Positions 9,638 to 17,779 are shown, numbered from the stretch's first letter. The stretch is 36,083 nucleotides of DNA from Flavobacteriales bacterium (GCA_017537565.1 JAFYKQ010000129.1:1-36083); one strand, 5' to 3'. The notes: generated by a model not told the origin, from the letters alone. Made by a program: numbers and translations.

Positions 9638-10174
9638 ATGAAAGATATAAATTTGCATAGTGCAGTATGTATGGTAGTGATGCTGCTACTCGCCTCGTGT
9701 AATTCGACGTTTACTCGGCACAATTTCCTAGCCTATGACATAGATGAGGTGGGTGTTACACATATAGACATAAGAGAGGATATATTTGATGTAAAGATAG
9801 AGCCTTCGTGGAGTGACACGCTGAGCGTAGAGGTATATGCCGAAAACATAACTATGAGCGGTATGGCAGGATTTGAAAAACTCATAAAAAATGAAGGCCT
9901 CTATGAGATAGAGAGAGACTCGACACGTATGGAGATAAGAAACAGCCGTTCTATGACACGTGGTGTAAAAGAATCAAAAGGCGAGATGACCGTCAAGATA
10001 CCACCGGGAGTAACATATGTGCGTGTGAGTAGTAAACGAAGCGACGTGAGAGCAGAGGAAGTAGAGTTTGATACGCTGGAAATATATGCTATGCGGGGGA
10101 GTGTACTGCTAGAGAACTGTAAAGTGGAAAATCCACATATACGCTGTGAGCGTGTGATAATGATAGACAAATAA
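9638..10174 (+). CDS. Lipoprotein with a short DUF4097-like adhesin segment
   Basis: This 178-residue protein begins with a lipoprotein signal peptide ending in LLASC (lipidated Cys21), so it is expected in the outer or inner membrane facing the periplasm. The body lacks a named catalytic motif. Its C-terminal half (IPPGVTYVRVSSKRSDVRAEEVEFDTLEIYAMRGSVLLENC) has the alternating short-strand pattern of DUF4097 putative adhesins, like the next gene. It lies 16 bp upstream of that gene and forms an operon with it. All 15 isoleucines are encoded by ATA, an extreme bias. Function unknown; a role with its neighbour at the envelope is inference. Confidence 0.7.
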   Translation: MKDINLHSAVCMVVMLLLASCNSTFTRHNFLAYDIDEVGVTHIDIREDIFDVKIEPSWSDTLSVEVYAENITMSGMAGFEKLIKNEGLYEIERDSTRMEIRNSRSMTRGVKESKGEMTVKIPPGVTYVRVSSKRSDVRAEEVEFDTLEIYAMRGSVLLENCKVENPHIRCERVIMIDK

Positions 10175-10190
10175 TAAAAAATATAAAGTT

Positions 10191-11435
10191 ATGAAAAGAG
10201 TATTTGCAATTGTGGTTATGGCATTGATGCTGCCAATGACTCTTATGGGACAGGTAAGGGTTAACAATATAACAATAGGCTGTGATGGATATATAGAACA
10301 GTATGGCTGGAAGATTAAAATAAAAAACAATAACAACGTATGGATAAACGACCATAAGATAGACGGCAAGGTAGATGTGATAGTTTATAATCAAGATAAA
10401 ATAAAAGTAAACGGACGCGATATCACAGATGAAGTCTCTTCTCGTGTGTCACCAGATGATAAAACCGTGTCAAACATCGTTATCAACGGCCGTAACCTAG
10501 ATGATGTGATAGATGGATTTCTATCAAAGGCTTCCTCCACGTCTGGTAAAAAAGGTTGGTGTGAGATAAGGGAGAAAGTGATAGCCAAGGCCATAGAAAA
10601 AGGCATAGACGAGATAACGTGCGACCAAAAAGTATTGGCGGTGAAGGTGGTGCCTACCGATGAGGACTGTGTAAGCGTGGAGGCGTATATAGGCTATCTC
10701 AAAGTAAATAAATCTGACTATGGAATAGGGATAGCACGCGAGGGTTCTCGCCTTACAATATGGCAGAAGGGTGGAGCTACGTCATTTCAAGGTTCGCCCT
10801 CGTCAAAGGGTAATGTCATAACGATAAAGGTTCCACGTACTATGATACACGCCATAAATATAGCCAATACCAGTGGCAGTATATCGGTATTTGGAGTAGA
10901 TGCTTCTTATATCAAGTGTACATCTGTAAGTGGGGCGATAGCCGTTTCAAATGCAAAAGTAAACAAGGCCTTGACATTGCAATCTACCAGTGGCAGCATT
11001 ACTATGGAAAAGGTGGAAGGAAATGTCCTGATGCAGGCGACATCTATAAGTGGAGGTGTTGTGGTAAAAGGAACCCAATGTGATAAACTTAATGCTACTA
11101 CTACCAGCGGCTCCATATACATAGATGGTATCGATACTGGGCTGTTGATAGTGCGTTCTATAAGTGGTGATGTGAAGGCGTTTGCAATTAGTAAATTGCT
11201 TAAAGATATGTCTGTTAAAACCACCAGTGGAGACATACGTCTGTCGCTTCCAAAAAATGTAGAGAAAAGCTATACATATAATATGACTTCGGTCTCGGGT
11301 GCTATACGCGTGGGTAGTATCACTGCATATAAGAGTCTGTCCATAAGAACAGATGACGGTCACGCCAATATCCACTGTGCTAGTGTGAGTGGTTCTATAA
11401 CGGTAATACAAGGAACCAGCGGTATTGTGAAATAA
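10191..11435 (+). CDS. Secreted DUF4097-family beta-solenoid protein
   Basis: This 414-residue protein starts with a clear Sec signal peptide (MKRVFAIVVMALMLPMTLMGQ). From about residue 225 to the end it holds a run of short strands built on an S-G turn. The turn triplets TSG, VSG and ISG recur every 19-21 residues about eight times, with one 23-residue step, strictly in the form (T/V/I)-S-G-x-(I/V). That is the signature of DUF4097 putative adhesins, which fold as a right-handed beta-solenoid. The first ~200 residues are less regular. No membrane anchor, T9SS C-terminal domain or catalytic motif is visible. It probably works with the preceding lipoprotein. It is followed by a bidirectional terminator shared with trxB. 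Confidence 0.8.
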   Translation: MKRVFAIVVMALMLPMTLMGQVRVNNITIGCDGYIEQYGWKIKIKNNNNVWINDHKIDGKVDVIVYNQDKIKVNGRDITDEVSSRVSPDDKTVSNIVINGRNLDDVIDGFLSKASSTSGKKGWCEIREKVIAKAIEKGIDEITCDQKVLAVKVVPTDEDCVSVEAYIGYLKVNKSDYGIGIAREGSRLTIWQKGGATSFQGSPSSKGNVITIKVPRTMIHAINIANTSGSISVFGVDASYIKCTSVSGAIAVSNAKVNKALTLQSTSGSITMEKVEGNVLMQATSISGGVVVKGTQCDKLNATTTSGSIYIDGIDTGLLIVRSISGDVKAFAISKLLKDMSVKTTSGDIRLSLPKNVEKSYTYNMTSVSGAIRVGSITAYKSLSIRTDDGHANIHCASVSGSITVIQGTSGIVK

Positions 11436-11461
11436 AAGACAGGGAGTAAATTACAGCCTGT

Positions 11462-11496
11462 AAAAAAATCGGCAGCCTCTGGCTGCCGATTTTTTT
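11462..11496. terminator. Bidirectional terminator
   Basis: A 16-bp stem with a TCT loop, arms AAAAAAATCGGCAGCC and its complement, lies between the convergent DUF4097 gene and trxB. T runs are present on both strands. Confidence 0.88.
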
Positions 11497-11512
11497 GAGT
11501 ATGACGTATAGA

Positions 11513-12454
11513 TTATAATTCCATAAGGTATCTCTCGGCGTCCATTGCTGCACGACAACCACCTGCTGCGGCAGCTATCGCTTGACGGTAGCGAGGGTCG
11601 GCTACGTCTCCCGCAGCAAATACTCCTGGGACGTTGGTATGTGTCGTATTATCGTGAGTGAGTATATAGCCTTCGCCGTTAAGTTCTACCTGCCCTGCCA
11701 CTAGTTCTGTGTTTGGGTGATGGCCTATCGCTACAAATACACCGTCTAGTGCTATGTCGGTGTCTGTATTATCTACTTTGTTGTGAACTTTAACGCCTTC
11801 CACGCCGTCATTGCCATATATTTCGGTTATCTGGCTGTTCCATATGATTTCTATATTGGCAGTAGATAGCACGCGGGATTGCATAGCTTTGGACGCACGC
11901 ATCTGGTCGCGGCGTACTATGAGATATACCTTGCTGCATAGTTTTGCCAGGTATGTGGCTTCTTCCAGTGCCGAATCTCCAGCTCCTACCACACATACAG
12001 TCTTGCCGCGGTAGAAAAATCCATCACAGGTAGCACAAGCCGATACTCCATAGCCTTTGTATTTCTCCTCGGTAGGGATTCCCAGCCATCGTGCCGATGC
12101 ACCCGTAGCCATAATGATAGTGCGAGCCATAATGGTCTTCTCTCCATCTATCTCTACCTCGTGCCACGCTCCTTTCTCCTGTCCCAAGGTTATTTTGGTT
12201 ACAACACCAAAACGAATGTCTGTGCCCAGACGACGGCACTGTTCTTCCATCTGGCTCATAAGCATATTACCATCTATTCCCGTAGGGAAACCAGGGAAAT
12301 TCTCTACTTCGGTGGTCTGTGTGAGCTGTCCTCCTGCCTGCAATCCTGTGTATAGAACGGGTGAAAGGTCTGCTCTCGAAGCATATATGCCGGCAGTGTA
12401 TCCCGCAGGCCCAGAGCCTATTATCAAGACTTGTAGTTTTTCTGTGTTTTCCAT
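11513..12454 (-). CDS. trxB: Thioredoxin reductase
   Basis: This is an NADPH- and FAD-dependent thioredoxin reductase of the low-molecular-weight type, cytoplasmic, which keeps thioredoxin reduced. From the chosen start MENTEKLQ it is 313 residues, normal for the family. It shows the FAD motif GSGPAGYTAG (13-22), the redox pair CATC (140-143), the NADPH motif GAGDSALEEA, and the late FAD motif FAAGDVADPRYRQA. The frame extends 12 codons upstream to 12490, but that ATG lies at the -7 box rather than inside the transcript and the extension has no family counterpart, so 12454 is preferred. It is the only gene of its transcript, between a shared terminator and the clostripain gene. Confidence 0.96.
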   Translation of the reverse strand: MENTEKLQVLIIGSGPAGYTAGIYASRADLSPVLYTGLQAGGQLTQTTEVENFPGFPTGIDGNMLMSQMEEQCRRLGTDIRFGVVTKITLGQEKGAWHEVEIDGEKTIMARTIIMATGASARWLGIPTEEKYKGYGVSACATCDGFFYRGKTVCVVGAGDSALEEATYLAKLCSKVYLIVRRDQMRASKAMQSRVLSTANIEIIWNSQITEIYGNDGVEGVKVHNKVDNTDTDIALDGVFVAIGHHPNTELVAGQVELNGEGYILTHDNTTHTNVPGVFAAGDVADPRYRQAIAAAAGGCRAAMDAERYLMEL

Positions 12455-12487
12455 TTTATATCGTGTGTGGTATGTATTATTACGTGG

Positions 12488-12518
12488 CAAATTTATGATT
12501 TAGTTCCCTATCATACAA
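12488..12518 (-). promoter_or_regulatory. Promoter of trxB
   Basis: On the minus strand, TTG at 12516-12518 is followed after 20 bp by TAAATTTG at 12488-12495. This fits the Bacteroidota -33/-7 promoter and places the start of transcription near 12481, downstream of the alternative ATG at 12490. Confidence 0.6.
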
Positions 12519-12520
12519 GT

Positions 12521-13696
12521 TTACAGATATGTATCACGATACCATTCTGTAAGGGAATAATATGTGTTAAGGCTAGAAAAAGACGATAGAGGAATATATG
12601 ATGACAACCCACAGAACGTGTTTATACGTTGGTTAAACATATATGCTGTAGATGCTTTGTAAACAACAGCATCATTAAGAGCTGTGGTGAAGGTGTGGTA
12701 TTGGCTTTGTGAAGAGATAAGCCCCATATATGAATCTAGGTCATAAGCAAAATGTCGCGAATAATTATCCAATATCTGGGCAGAATTCTCTTTGAGTGTG
12801 TTGATTTCTGCCGTGTGGGATTTAACTATTCCGCTAACGGCACTAGATAGACCCTCTAGAGCACTGGTACGTATAACCGAAACGGTGGCATATCTGTATG
12901 ATGGGTCTGTATGTGAGCTGTAGTAATTAAAGTATTTGCGGGCTATAGATGTGCATATACCCTCGATAGGAGTAGAGTAAGATGTAAGTTCGCCTACTAT
13001 GTCTTTATAAGGGAACCCATCTGCTATTATCTCACAGGGAGAGGCGACTATGTACTGTGCTTTATCTCTCAACGCATATGCTACTTCCACAGCACCCATA
13101 TAGCAAGCATCAAATACTATGTAGTCAAAAACACCCGTAGGGATTGTTCTTTTGAGTTCGTCCAGTTCTATTTCATATGTGGTGTTATTTACAACCTGAT
13201 GTCCAAATGTCTTGGTAGGAGGGTATGCTACACCACCCACTGTGTAAAGTGTAGCCATAGAAGACGTGTGAACCAATGTAAAGTTTGCTGGTAGCCAAGC
13301 CGTACCGTGTGACCATAGCACTAGAGAGTAAGTATCGGCTGTGAAGGATTTTATCATATCCTGTATGGCTAGTGATAGTCCTCGCTGGCTGGAAGATATC
13401 TCTCCTGGGTATTCTTTTATGATGCGTGAACCGTTATTGTCTATGTAGAGCAGTTGTGGTTCTTTACCCTGTGTATCTTTATAGATGAGTAGATTTATAT
13501 CGGTAAGATGATTAAGGGTTTTGCAGGCGTCTATTATGGATTGGGTATTATCATCGGCAAATGAGCTGAGGTCGTTATCTCCTGCCATATATATGAGCGT
13601 AGTGCGTTTGGCTATAGATTCTTGGCCACCGTCCTTGTTACAAGAGGTGAATATAATGGATAATAAGACGAGAATGTATGTAAATCTTTTCATCAA
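12521..13696 (-). CDS. Clostripain-family (C11) cysteine peptidase, lipoprotein
   Basis: This 391-residue protein has a lipoprotein signal peptide with lipobox ending FTSC (Cys19). The body matches the C11 clostripain family: TLIYMAGDNDLSSF near the start, the catalytic histidine in LWSHGTAW (His130), and the catalytic cysteine in VFDACYMGAVE (Cys198), followed by YIVASPCEIIADGFPY. Family members cleave after Arg or Lys, often with self-activation. An envelope-anchored peptidase fits a peptide-using bacterium (inference). No T9SS C-terminal domain is visible. Two ATG codons open the frame (13696 and 13693); either gives the same signal peptide. It has its own -7 box upstream and lies just before trxB on the same strand, but trxB has its own promoter. 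Confidence 0.9.
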   Translation of the reverse strand: MMKRFTYILVLLSIIFTSCNKDGGQESIAKRTTLIYMAGDNDLSSFADDNTQSIIDACKTLNHLTDINLLIYKDTQGKEPQLLYIDNNGSRIIKEYPGEISSSQRGLSLAIQDMIKSFTADTYSLVLWSHGTAWLPANFTLVHTSSMATLYTVGGVAYPPTKTFGHQVVNNTTYEIELDELKRTIPTGVFDYIVFDACYMGAVEVAYALRDKAQYIVASPCEIIADGFPYKDIVGELTSYSTPIEGICTSIARKYFNYYSSHTDPSYRYATVSVIRTSALEGLSSAVSGIVKSHTAEINTLKENSAQILDNYSRHFAYDLDSYMGLISSQSQYHTFTTALNDAVVYKASTAYMFNQRINTFCGLSSYIPLSSFSSLNTYYSLTEWYRDTYL

Positions 13697-13724
13697 ATAT
13701 GTCTTTTAATGGTCATATATTGTG

Positions 13725-13732
13725 CAAAAATA
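13725..13732 (-). promoter_or_regulatory. -7 box of the C11 peptidase gene
   Basis: The minus strand reads TATTTTTG (TAnnTTTG), 28 bp before the start codon. No -33 element is evident. Confidence 0.45.
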
Positions 13733-13775
13733 ATGATAAATATCTATATGGTAGAATGGGTAAAAGATATTTCGC

Positions 13776-13783
13776 TATATTTG
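13776..13783 (+). promoter_or_regulatory. -7 box of the hydrolase-propeller operon
   Basis: TATATTTG matches TAnnTTTG, 26 bp before the first ATG. The -33 region is AT-rich without TTTG. Confidence 0.45.
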
Positions 13784-13809
13784 TGATGTGATACATAGAT
13801 ATAAATGCA

Positions 13810-14775
13810 ATGATTATGAAAAAATATATAGCGTTACTACTATTGTGTGGTATGTGGGTAAACCTTGTGGGGCAGAATGTCCTGCAGGAGAGCCCTATTG
13901 ATATAACAACGAGAGATGGTATAACGTTGAAAGGAACGGTTATAGATGCTACAGGCCAAGACGCTATGCCCACCCCGCTAGTGGTGATAGTGGCAGGTAG
14001 TGGTGCTACCGACCGCGATGGTAATGGGGGAGGTCTTAAAAGTGATGCGTATAAAATGCTATGTGAATCCCTAGCCGAAAGAGGTATATCCTCATATCGT
14101 TATGATAAACGAGCCATAGCCGCCAGTGCATATGAAGGTATGAAAGAAGAAGACCTCACCGTGGAACTATATGCAGGTGATGTAAAAGATATAGTGCATC
14201 ATTTTTACTCTATGGGCAAGTATTCATCGGTGTATGTCGTAGGTCATTCAGAAGGTTCGTTGCTTTCTATTCTAGCGGCTAGGGATAATAAAGAAATATC
14301 TGGCGTAGTATCACTATGCGGAGCCGGACGCCCTATGGGTGTTATCCTCAAAGAACAACTTGCCGCACAGGCAGGGGGTATGCTTACTCCATATACTACA
14401 CCTATCATAGATAGTCTATCGGCAGGTCATAAGGTAAAAAATGTTATGCCTCAACTCTATTCGTTATTCCGTCCATCGGTACAGCCATTTCTTATATCAC
14501 AGATGAGGTATGACCCAGTTGATGAAATAAAAAAACTCACCTGCCCTATCCTTATCATAAGCGGTAGTAAAGACCTGCAAGTAAAAGAGGCAGACTATGA
14601 CGCATTAAGAGGTGCAAAGCCAGATGCTCGTGCGGTGAGAGTAGAGGGTATGAGCCATACACTTAAAATGACCGATAGCGATAATATGCAGGTGCAGTTA
14701 TTTACCGTATATATGAATCCATCTGTTCCACTTTCAGACGAATTGATGATGGAGATAAAAAACTTTGTGAAATAA
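13810..14775 (+). CDS. Exported alpha/beta hydrolase
   Basis: This 321-residue protein has a signal peptide (MKKYIALLLLCGMWVNLVGQ) and an alpha/beta-hydrolase fold. The nucleophile elbow is GHSEG (Ser147), the acid is probably Asp255 in SGSKDLQV, and the base is His283 in GMSHTLK. VIVAGSGATDRDGNG near residue 60 forms the oxyanion region and is characteristic of the exported serine hydrolases common in Bacteroidales. It probably cleaves an ester or peptide bond in the periplasm; the substrate cannot be inferred. ATGs at 13810 and 13816 both work, and the second starts the classical signal peptide (MKK). It is 18 bp upstream of the propeller gene, in one operon. Confidence 0.88.
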   Translation: MIMKKYIALLLLCGMWVNLVGQNVLQESPIDITTRDGITLKGTVIDATGQDAMPTPLVVIVAGSGATDRDGNGGGLKSDAYKMLCESLAERGISSYRYDKRAIAASAYEGMKEEDLTVELYAGDVKDIVHHFYSMGKYSSVYVVGHSEGSLLSILAARDNKEISGVVSLCGAGRPMGVILKEQLAAQAGGMLTPYTTPIIDSLSAGHKVKNVMPQLYSLFRPSVQPFLISQMRYDPVDEIKKLTCPILIISGSKDLQVKEADYDALRGAKPDARAVRVEGMSHTLKMTDSDNMQVQLFTVYMNPSVPLSDELMMEIKNFVK

Positions 14776-14793
14776 AATAAAGACATATAAGAT

Positions 14794-15687
14794 ATGAAAA
14801 AACAACTATTTGTAATGATGATGATAATGGGAGTATCTACTCTTATGGCACAGAGTATAGATATTCTCCCCGAGGGTACTTTCAGTCCTGCTATGGAAGC
14901 TGCATCTCACGATGCAGATGGAAATATATATGCCGTGGGTCTAGCTATCCCTCATAAAGGAAATGTGGCTATTATGCGTGATGGCAAGGCTTCGCTATAT
15001 CTTACCCTACCTGCAGGTAGTATAGGAAATGGTATAGTGTGGGACAAGGCTGGTAATATGTACATAGCAGACTATACGGGACACAAGGTATGGGTAAAAC
15101 GTCAGGGTAAAAAAGAATTGGAAGTGTATGCTAGTCGTAGTGATATGTCCCAGCCAAATGACCTGGCAATACACCCTGCGGGATATATCTATGCATCAGA
15201 CCCTGCGTGGAGTAAGAGTACAGGGCGTCTGTGGCTTGTTAAAAAGGGAGAGATAACACTACTGGAAGATAATATGGGTACTACAAATGGTATAGAGGTG
15301 GCACCTTCGGGACGTTGTCTTTATGTAAATGAGTCTGTACAACGTCGTATATGGAAATATATGATACACAAGGACGGTACATTGGGTGCCAAAAAGATGT
15401 TCTTTGCTTTTCCAGACTATGGTATGGACGGTATGAGATGTGATAGTGCGGGTCGATTGTGGGTAACACGTCATGGCAAGGGTACGGTGGCTATAATATC
15501 TCCATCGGGAAAAATGGTCAAGGAGATAACATTGAGAGGTAAAAACTGTACCAATATCACTCTTATAGAGGACGATGATTATATATATGGATATGTAACG
15601 GTGGCCGACAGAGGCTGTTTTGAAAAGATACAGGTATCCAAAAAAGAGTTGAGAACTGTGGCTAGTATGGTAGGCATAGGTAGATAA
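14794..15687 (+). CDS. Exported SMP-30/gluconolactonase-like beta-propeller protein
   Basis: This 297-residue protein starts with a signal peptide (MKKQLFVMMMIMGVSTLMAQ) and continues as a six-bladed propeller of the SMP-30/gluconolactonase/NHL type. Blade signatures include NGIVWDKAGNMYIADY, TNGIEVAPSGRCLYVNES and DGMRCDSAGRLWVTRHG. In SMP-30 enzymes the Asn in the TNG loop and the Asp in the DGM loop bind the metal ion, and both are kept here, so a metal-dependent lactonase or esterase activity is possible. It shares an operon with the upstream alpha/beta hydrolase, so both may act on the same periplasmic compound (inference). No terminator hairpin follows; the next gene has its own promoter. 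Confidence 0.82.
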   Translation: MKKQLFVMMMIMGVSTLMAQSIDILPEGTFSPAMEAASHDADGNIYAVGLAIPHKGNVAIMRDGKASLYLTLPAGSIGNGIVWDKAGNMYIADYTGHKVWVKRQGKKELEVYASRSDMSQPNDLAIHPAGYIYASDPAWSKSTGRLWLVKKGEITLLEDNMGTTNGIEVAPSGRCLYVNESVQRRIWKYMIHKDGTLGAKKMFFAFPDYGMDGMRCDSAGRLWVTRHGKGTVAIISPSGKMVKEITLRGKNCTNITLIEDDDYIYGYVTVADRGCFEKIQVSKKELRTVASMVGIGR

Positions 15688-15717
15688 AATGCTGTATTTC
15701 CCTTTTTACAATAAAAA

Positions 15718-15736
15718 TTTATCGTAAAACGATAAA
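15718..15736. promoter_or_regulatory. Palindrome TTTATCGT-AAA-ACGATAAA, candidate operator
   Basis: A perfect inverted repeat with 8-bp arms and a 3-bp spacer lies 5 bp upstream of the -33 box of the DUF2975/XRE/CPBP operon. A dyad of this kind suits a dimeric XRE repressor or activator such as the one encoded by the operon (inference). Confidence 0.5.
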
Positions 15737-15741
15737 AATTA

Positions 15742-15772
15742 TTTGTTTTTCGAGAAAATGTATATACATTTG
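15742..15772 (+). promoter_or_regulatory. Promoter of the DUF2975/XRE/CPBP operon
   Basis: TTTG at 15742-15745, a 19-bp spacer and TACATTTG at 15765-15772 form an exact match to the Bacteroidota primary-sigma promoter. Transcription should start near 15779, 26 bp before the ATG. Confidence 0.8.
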
Positions 15773-15804
15773 CCCCGTGAAACAAATGTCATTATTATAA
15801 AACG

Positions 15805-16521
15805 ATGAAAAAAAGCATAGCACGCAGGGTAAAGATACTTTATTGGTCTATCATAGTGGTGGTGGCAGTGATGCTTACCTGGCAATTAGGGGACTTTATT
15901 ACTGGATTTTCACAGGGAATGAGTCTTTCAGATGAATATCTAGAACTTCATAAACAGGGCCGTACTATGTATGCTTCGCCGTTAGATGTAAAGGAATACT
16001 ACTCTACCGATGGAGCCGATGCTTATAAACACATAGTAACACATACGCCAGATAGCAGTATAACTGTTATGGCCCGTGTGGCTACATATGGGGTGAGAGT
16101 AGAACACGATAAAAACATCTCCCACCCCAAGGCTTGGATGCAGAAAGCATCTGTACTGCTACTTATAATAGAGATGGTTATCTATGTTATGGTGCTGGTC
16201 TTTCTGTTTAAGACCTTGTCTGACATTAAACGCAGTATGAAACGAGGTACGGTGTTCTCTCGACGTGTGGTGCGTTATGCTCGCTGGACAGGGTTACTAA
16301 TGATAGTGTGTGTAATAGGATTTGACGTAGCGGTATGGTTACAAGGGCAGTATGTGCTGTCTTTGGTGGAGATATGTGATGCCGACCTGGCGTCTACATA
16401 TATGACGGGTAGCCCTGTAAAATCTATGGTAAGTATTGTGGTGGGGCTGCTTGTGCTCTTTTTTGCCGAGGTGCTGGGTATAGGATATGATATGAGTGAG
16501 GAACAGAAACTCACTATTTAA
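15805..16521 (+). CDS. DUF2975-like membrane protein
   Basis: This 238-residue protein has four hydrophobic segments: about residues 12-32, 110-135, 155-175 and 200-225. The positively charged segment KTLSDIKRSMKRGTVFSRRVVRYARWTGLL between segments two and three matches the DUF2975 family, whose genes are typically followed by a small YozG-like XRE regulator, as here. It has a longer loop outside the membrane between segments one and two (about 75 residues) than small DUF2975 proteins. The role of the family is not established; a membrane sensor controlling the XRE partner is plausible (inference). First gene of a three-gene operon with 18- and 22-bp gaps. Confidence 0.75.
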   Translation: MKKSIARRVKILYWSIIVVVAVMLTWQLGDFITGFSQGMSLSDEYLELHKQGRTMYASPLDVKEYYSTDGADAYKHIVTHTPDSSITVMARVATYGVRVEHDKNISHPKAWMQKASVLLLIIEMVIYVMVLVFLFKTLSDIKRSMKRGTVFSRRVVRYARWTGLLMIVCVIGFDVAVWLQGQYVLSLVEICDADLASTYMTGSPVKSMVSIVVGLLVLFFAEVLGIGYDMSEEQKLTI

Positions 16522-16539
16522 CGCTGTAAAAAACAAGAT

Positions 16540-16797
16540 ATGCCTATAAGAGTAAATATAGATATAATGATGGCTCGTCGTAAGATAACGCTGGGCGAAC
16601 TGGCCGAAAGGATAGATATCACTCCTGCCAATCTCTCTATTCTTAAAACGGGGAAGGCACGTGCAGTGCGTTTTTCTACATTGTGTGCTATATGTAGGGA
16701 GCTTGATTGTCAAGTGGGAGATATCCTGGAATATGTAGAAGGAGATGATACCGAAGAAGAAACCCGAGATGTAGAAAGGGGGGGGGCACAGAATTAA
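16540..16797 (+). CDS. Small XRE-family (YozG-like) transcriptional regulator
   Basis: The 85 residues carry one Cro/CI helix-turn-helix: LGELAERIDITPANLSILKTGKARAVRFSTL, followed by CRELDCQVGDILEYV, a pattern typical of the YozG-type XRE proteins paired with DUF2975. The tail (GDDTEEETRDVERGGAQN) is acidic and low in complexity. Its last codons contain nine consecutive G. With one G fewer, the frame would continue without a stop through the gap into the CPBP gene, giving a fusion. With one more G it would stop at 16844. It may bind the palindrome upstream of the operon (inference). Confidence 0.88.
   Translation: MPIRVNIDIMMARRKITLGELAERIDITPANLSILKTGKARAVRFSTLCAICRELDCQVGDILEYVEGDDTEEETRDVERGGAQN
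16778..16786 (+). repeat. G9 homopolymer tract in the end of the XRE gene
   Basis: Nine consecutive G lie seven codons before the stop codon (codons AGG GGG GGG G). Tracts of this length are prone to slipped-strand replication and also to sequencing error. Single-base loss puts the frame in phase with the CPBP gene. Confidence 0.7.
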
Positions 16798-16819
16798 CTT
16801 TAAACAATATATTAAACAG

Positions 16820-17749
16820 ATGTTTTTATCAAAATCTTTCATAGGTCGTAATCGTTGGTATCTGTATGTGGCGGTACTGGTGATGGTGTTTATAATGACA
16901 CAGGTGGGAAGTGTCCCATATGCTGTGTACCAGGTCTTTGCTTCTGGAATGCTGGAAGGAAAACAGGTAGACGAGACTATTATCTCTACCCCGCAGGACA
17001 GTGTGGGATTGGCTCTTATGTTGCTGTCGTTTGCCGTAGGGCTGGGAGCCTTGTTCCTTTTTGCACGACTTTGGCAGAAAAAACGCCCCACAGATATCAC
17101 TACTGGTCGTAATCGTTTTGACTGGAAGCGAGTGGTATTTGGTGCGGCAGTGTGGGGAGTTCTTACACTGGCAGTAACGGTGGCACAAGTGAGCGGTGAT
17201 AGCGATGTGGTGCTTAATTTTGATGCGTCCAGATTTTTCCCATTGCTGGTGGTAGGTCTGCTGTTGTTCCCTTTTCAGACGGCTATGGAGGAGGTCCTCT
17301 TCCGCGGATATCTTATGCAGGGGACGACCATAATGACCCGTAGCGGTATAGGAGCCCTTATCATCACTTCGTTACTCTTTGGATTGATGCACGCCGCCAA
17401 TCCAGAAATAGGCACATATGGTTTTTGGGTGGTTATGCCTCAATATGTCATAATGGGACTGGTGCTGGGTTATGTAGCTATCAAGGACGATGGTATAGAA
17501 CTGGCACTGGGTATGCATTTTGCCAATAATCTGCTAGCTTCCCTGCTGGTGACATCAGAAGGAATGGTCTTCCAGACGGCAGCCATATTCCGCGATACCA
17601 CACCAAGTATAACCCATATGGATACACTGGTGCTAATGGGCTGTGCGGCGGTGTTCATATGGATATGTTACAGGGCGTATGGATTTAAGGGTACGTTCTC
17701 ATATAATAAAGAAAAAGCTCATAAAATAGAAGAAGATAGAAAAAATTAG
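16820..17749 (+). CDS. CPBP-family intramembrane metalloprotease
   Basis: This 309-residue membrane protein has about seven hydrophobic segments and the four CPBP (Abi) motifs: EEVLFRG with Glu157-Glu158 and Arg162, FGLMHA with His191, and the third pair GMHFANN with His233 and Asn236/237. Bacterial members cleave substrates in the membrane or take part in peptide resistance, and eukaryotic members remove CAAX tails. The N-terminal half has a cytoplasmic Lys/Arg-rich loop around residues 86-104. It is the last gene of the operon and begins 22 bp after the XRE stop codon. A link to DUF2975/XRE signalling, for instance release of a membrane factor, is inference. Confidence 0.85.
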   Translation: MFLSKSFIGRNRWYLYVAVLVMVFIMTQVGSVPYAVYQVFASGMLEGKQVDETIISTPQDSVGLALMLLSFAVGLGALFLFARLWQKKRPTDITTGRNRFDWKRVVFGAAVWGVLTLAVTVAQVSGDSDVVLNFDASRFFPLLVVGLLLFPFQTAMEEVLFRGYLMQGTTIMTRSGIGALIITSLLFGLMHAANPEIGTYGFWVVMPQYVIMGLVLGYVAIKDDGIELALGMHFANNLLASLLVTSEGMVFQTAAIFRDTTPSITHMDTLVLMGCAAVFIWICYRAYGFKGTFSYNKEKAHKIEEDRKN

Positions 17750-17771
17750 TCTTATGTATGTCTATATGATG

Positions 17772-17779
17772 TATATTTG
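17772..17779 (+). promoter_or_regulatory. -7 box of the M16 protease gene
   Basis: TATATTTG matches TAnnTTTG, 48 bp before the ATG, in the 78-bp gap after the CPBP gene. No clear -33. Confidence 0.5.

Noticed and set aside
12455-12490. Upstream extension of trxB to an ATG at 12490
   Set aside because: The extension overlaps the -7 box, which puts it outside the likely transcript, and it has no counterpart in the family.
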